From the NCBI GenBank assembly GCA_005784505.1, contig VCAZ01000054.1, forward strand, positions 548,501 to 612,500: a DNA stretch of 64,000 bases, read 5' to 3'. This document shows, piece by piece, positions 60,858 to 64,000 of this stretch (within the stretch, counting starts at the first letter, position 1; the number at the start of each line of letters is the position of its first letter). The notes under the pieces were generated by a model. The model had not been told where the DNA came from, did no database searches, and saw only the letters and a program-made list of their open reading frames with translations. Source of the DNA: Bagarius yarrelli. Lineage: Eukaryota; Chordata; Actinopteri; Siluriformes; Sisoridae. Made by a program: the position numbers and the translations under genes.

Positions 60858-60992
60858 CATTACATTTACATTTCTGGCATTTGGCAGACGACTTTATCCA
60901 AAGTGACAACTGAGCAATTAGGGGTTAAGGGCCTTGCTCAGGGTGCAGCAGTGTAAAACCTTCGATCTAGTAATGACCTGCTTAAAAACAAG
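60858..60992 (-). mobile_element. tRNA-SINE copy (second SINE type), 5'-truncated
   Basis: TTTGGCAGACGACTTTATCC and GGGGTTAAGGGCCTTGCTCA in reverse orientation. The tRNA-like head is largely lost. Confidence 0.7.
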
Positions 60993-63024
60993 CCCACGTG
61001 CAGAACGAGCAGTTGTGTTCAGCGGGCATTAGGCTCTGTGATGCGGAACGTCCTTTGCTCAGCAACCTCTCGCAAGAAAACATTTCACAATTTACCATCA
61101 TTGTTGTAAGTTTCCAGACTTTAAAGTCGCCACTAAACGGTCTTACCATCTGCTGCCATTAGAATGATGTATATCAACAGGTGGCCACTAAAATATAACA
61201 TTCTGGAAAGGGATTTATTATTCTGTATAACTTTCACCAGTGTATGTGATCACAAGTGTGTGTAAGTCTTATTGGTAGTCACACTCCTCTTGGTAGGTTC
61301 CTTGTTAAGCGCTTTTCCACTGGGGCCGGTTGACCAATTAGAAACTGGGCTACACTTTTCTACTAAAAGAATCCTGGGCCAGTGCTCAAATAATTTTTTC
61401 AACCAATCCAGAAACCTTGTCAGTCTCGAACTGAGGAAACTATGACATCAGTGGGTGGAGCTTCCATGACAGACTTCGATTTGAAAAGGCGCCATTTTAA
61501 AAAAGCAATCGATAAATTAACCAATATGTTATAGAAATGCTTAGTAAAAAAAACCCTAACAATTTACCATTCGGTCAACAAGGGAAATTTAAGACAAACT
61601 AGCATGAGAAAAAAAGCGTGTATAAAAGGAGACAGCAAAGACACTCGCAACAGTGATGTTTAACTGATCTGCAGACAACGAGTATGAAAAAAAAACAATA
61701 CAAGGTCTTAACAAAAGGGGTGGCTTTTGCAAAAGATAAATGATTCTGGTCACAGGGGTTTGTTTTAGTCAGTACAAACGCCGACTCCAACTTTGGTACC
61801 AGCCCCGGTGGAAAAAAACTATATTTCTGGACCAACAGTGTAAAAAAAAAAAAAATGATATGAATGCATTCCTAGCTGTAACCTTCACAATTTGTGATTA
61901 CATCCCTGTACATGCCTTTCCAAAACTAAAGTAACAAAAAATTTTTCAAACAAACATTTTAATGCCCTAATGAAGACCGTTTCCTTACACGACGAAAGAA
62001 CTTCCCTGGATTATCTAGAACCTTCTCAGTGTGTACCTTTCTAGAAACAGTGCCTTATGCGAGGAAAGAAAAAGATATCAAAGTGAATGGAGATGAACAG
62101 CAGTTGGGTTGTGAGCAAAAGAATAGATTTCTCCGATAAAGGAATTCTTTCGAGATTTTAAAGCCATTGCGTTAGAATGTTAAAATAAACGAATGAATAT
62201 AACCGAATAAGTCGTTTTTTTTGTTTTTTTTTAATTCTCTTCGCCTGAGCTCAAGTTAAGGGGAGGAGGGGGTAAACGTATCGAACAAGGAGGAGCCGGT
62301 AGGTGATAAAGAAACGAAAACCCAAACGACTTGTTGACCTGATAGATGCGCTCGCATGCACGCAATAACCCGTTTTAGTACAGTATTTGGTTTCTTTACA
62401 AAAAAAAAAAAAGAGCCGCTGTAAAGGATTCTCTCTCTCTTTTTTTTTTTTTTTTTTAAGTTTGTTTCCCCGCACAATACAAAACAGCAGATGGAATCCT
62501 GGGTCTGAATTCTTCATCGATTTTATGTAACAGAAACAAAAGAGCAGGACAACACGTTCAAAATAAAACCCAAAACAAACAAACGAAAACAAACCGAACC
62601 AAGAACGAGAAGATAAAACAAAGGAAAACTTCAACACGGTCCGTTCAAGTCACGTAACTCAGTATTCTCATCAGTGTATGAATAACTTCGCATAAAGACT
62701 ATATATCTTCCACTGACCAGTCAGTATAAAACAGCAACATGCCAGCCAAGGTGAAAAGACAGGAAGTGAAAAAGAAAATCAGCCTCGAGCACCAAGAAAA
62801 CAAGATCCATATCAGTAAATCGGGACGATTTACTCCCACGTGTGAAACCCCTAACAGATATATAAATGTGTGTGTTTGTGTGTGTGTGTGTGTGTGGACG
62901 CTAAAAGCTTTTGGAGAAGATCTAGAAGACACGTTCTACCAGAAGAGAACTTGGTGTTTATGCGTTTTTAAGGACAGAGGGATTTTTTTATTTAAAAAAC
63001 CCCCAAAAACCCCGATAATAACGG

Positions 63025-63036
63025 TACAAAGACGTA

Positions 63037-63078
<42 letters not shown>

Positions 63079-63512
63079 AGAGTATGAGAGAGAGAACGAA
63101 TAAGAGAGAGAAAAAGAGAGGGGTGGAGAGTATAAGAAAACAACGAGTAAGAAAGAGAGAAAAAAGAGAGCAGGAGAAAAAAAGAGAGAAAGACAGAGCT
63201 AAAGAGAGAAAAAAAAGTATGAGAGAGAGAACGAATAAGAGAGAGAAAAAGAGAGAGTAAGAGAGAGATAAAAAGAGAGGGGGGAGAGTATAAGAGAAAA
63301 AACGAGCAAGAAAGAGAGAAAAAAGAGAGCAGGAGAAAAAAAGGGAGAGATAGAGATAGAGAGAGAGAGAGAAAGACAGAGAGAAAAAGAGAGGGGGGAT
63401 GAGAGAAAAAACGAATAAGAAAGAGAAAAAAGAGCAAGAGAAAAAAGAGAGAGAGAGAGAGACAGAGCTAAAGAGAGAGAAAGAGAGAGAAAAAAAGAGA
63501 GAGAGACAACCA
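63025..63512. repeat. GA/GAAAAA-rich polypurine tract
   Basis: About 490 bp of nearly pure purine on the plus strand. Longer words recur (AAGAGAGAGAACGAATAAGA, AAAACGAGCAAGAAAGAGAG), indicating a degenerate higher-order repeat of roughly 140-150 bp. The long frames on both strands are low-complexity artefacts. Confidence 0.92.
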
Positions 63513-64000
63513 ACGGTTAGTGTTCAAACTTTCAATTACTTGCCCAGCGTCTCCTAATACGTTCTATTAAAAGCGGTCTTAGTGTCTTATACTGAATCCA
63601 TTTAAATTGTTGGAATGAAAATGATGGGATGAAATGAAAAGGCACTCGACATTTGAGCTAAGAATCTTGCGTGCCTCAGCGATTAAGAGAAAAAAATATC
63701 TTCATTTTTGTCTCCGCAATTAAATGTTGGACCCACGTAGGATTGTGCTTTGATCATCGACAGAGGATTTTTTTATTTATTTTTTTTTCCTGTGCGATCC
63801 GGAAGTGCTTATCTACAAGTCTGACATCAGGGATTAATTAAACTGTGTAAATACACGAAAGACAAAATGAATTAGTCCTTTGTAGGGTTTGGATTTATAG
63901 TTCCTAAATGATGGTAATTGCATTACCATGTTGAAATGAAGAGATCGTTACACAGGTCCATATCACAGAAAAGCCTTTGGCTTTGTTAAAAAAAGGGAAC
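63513..64000. other. right-edge noncoding DNA, cux1 interior
   Basis: No exon recognised on either strand; presumed cux1 intron or 3' UTR. Confidence 0.35.

Larger units (their letters stand above)
57361..63024. other. cux1 noncoding interior: intron and presumed 3' UTR of the homeodomain isoform
   Basis: No exon of the CASP form or homeodomain is visible on the minus strand. In human the CASP-specific exons follow the last homeodomain-isoform exon. This stretch is therefore expected to hold that exon's long 3' UTR plus intron; this is inference from known gene structure. It contains a GA run (58556-58589) and T-rich tracts (59340-59380). Confidence 0.4.

Noticed and set aside
62739..63513. 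Arg/Glu/Lys-rich plus-strand frame and Ser/Leu/Phe-rich minus-strand frames
   Set aside because: They lie across a GA-rich purine tract; low-complexity artefacts on both strands.

Overview
The window is nuclear DNA from a bony fish. It has compact spliced genes, tRNA-derived SINEs, L2-type LINE remnants, Tc1-like and hAT-like fragments and many microsatellites. The repeat families are typical of teleosts. I suspect an ostariophysan such as a catfish, but the sequence alone does not prove it.

Five protein-coding genes can be supported. At the left edge the first two coding exons of bud23 (rRNA methyltransferase, minus strand) sit head-to-head with the single-exon gene dnajc30 (plus strand). 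Next, at 6.4-9.7 kb on the minus strand, is a divergent cytoplasmic poly(A)-binding-protein-like gene. Its eight exons join in frame to 534 codons; it lacks one of the four usual RRMs and carries a coding minisatellite. At 15.2-25.1 kb on the minus strand is a complete sh2b2 (APS adaptor): eight coding exons, 659 codons, probably with an untranslated first exon near 33.6-34 kb. At 52.0-56.8 kb on the minus strand are the last nine exons of cux1 in its CASP form, which encode the Golgi coiled-coil and membrane-anchored C-terminus. From 56.8 kb to the right edge no coding exon is visible; this should be cux1 intron and/or the 3' UTR of the homeodomain isoform.

Between genes lie L2-like LINE remnants (3.5-5.6 and 18.6-20.0 kb), a decayed Ty3/gypsy pol fragment (12.7-14.0 kb), two V-SINE-like elements, at least eight copies of a second tRNA-SINE type, and several Tc1-derived fragments. 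The most striking non-genic structure is a derived AATAG pentanucleotide array. It occupies 38.64-46.01 kb and again 46.70-48.67 kb, between the sh2b2 promoter side and the cux1 3' end. It shows higher-order periodicities of about 1.41 kb and 335 bp, patches of homogenised pentamer variants, and two near-identical LINE 3'-end fragments abutting the two blocks.

The gene set joins loci that in human lie apart on chromosome 7 (BUD23/DNAJC30 in 7q11.23; SH2B2/CUX1 in 7q22.1). I found no clearly new enzymatic or defence system. The best candidates for novelty are the three-RRM poly(A)-binding protein and the LINE-linked pentamer satellite.
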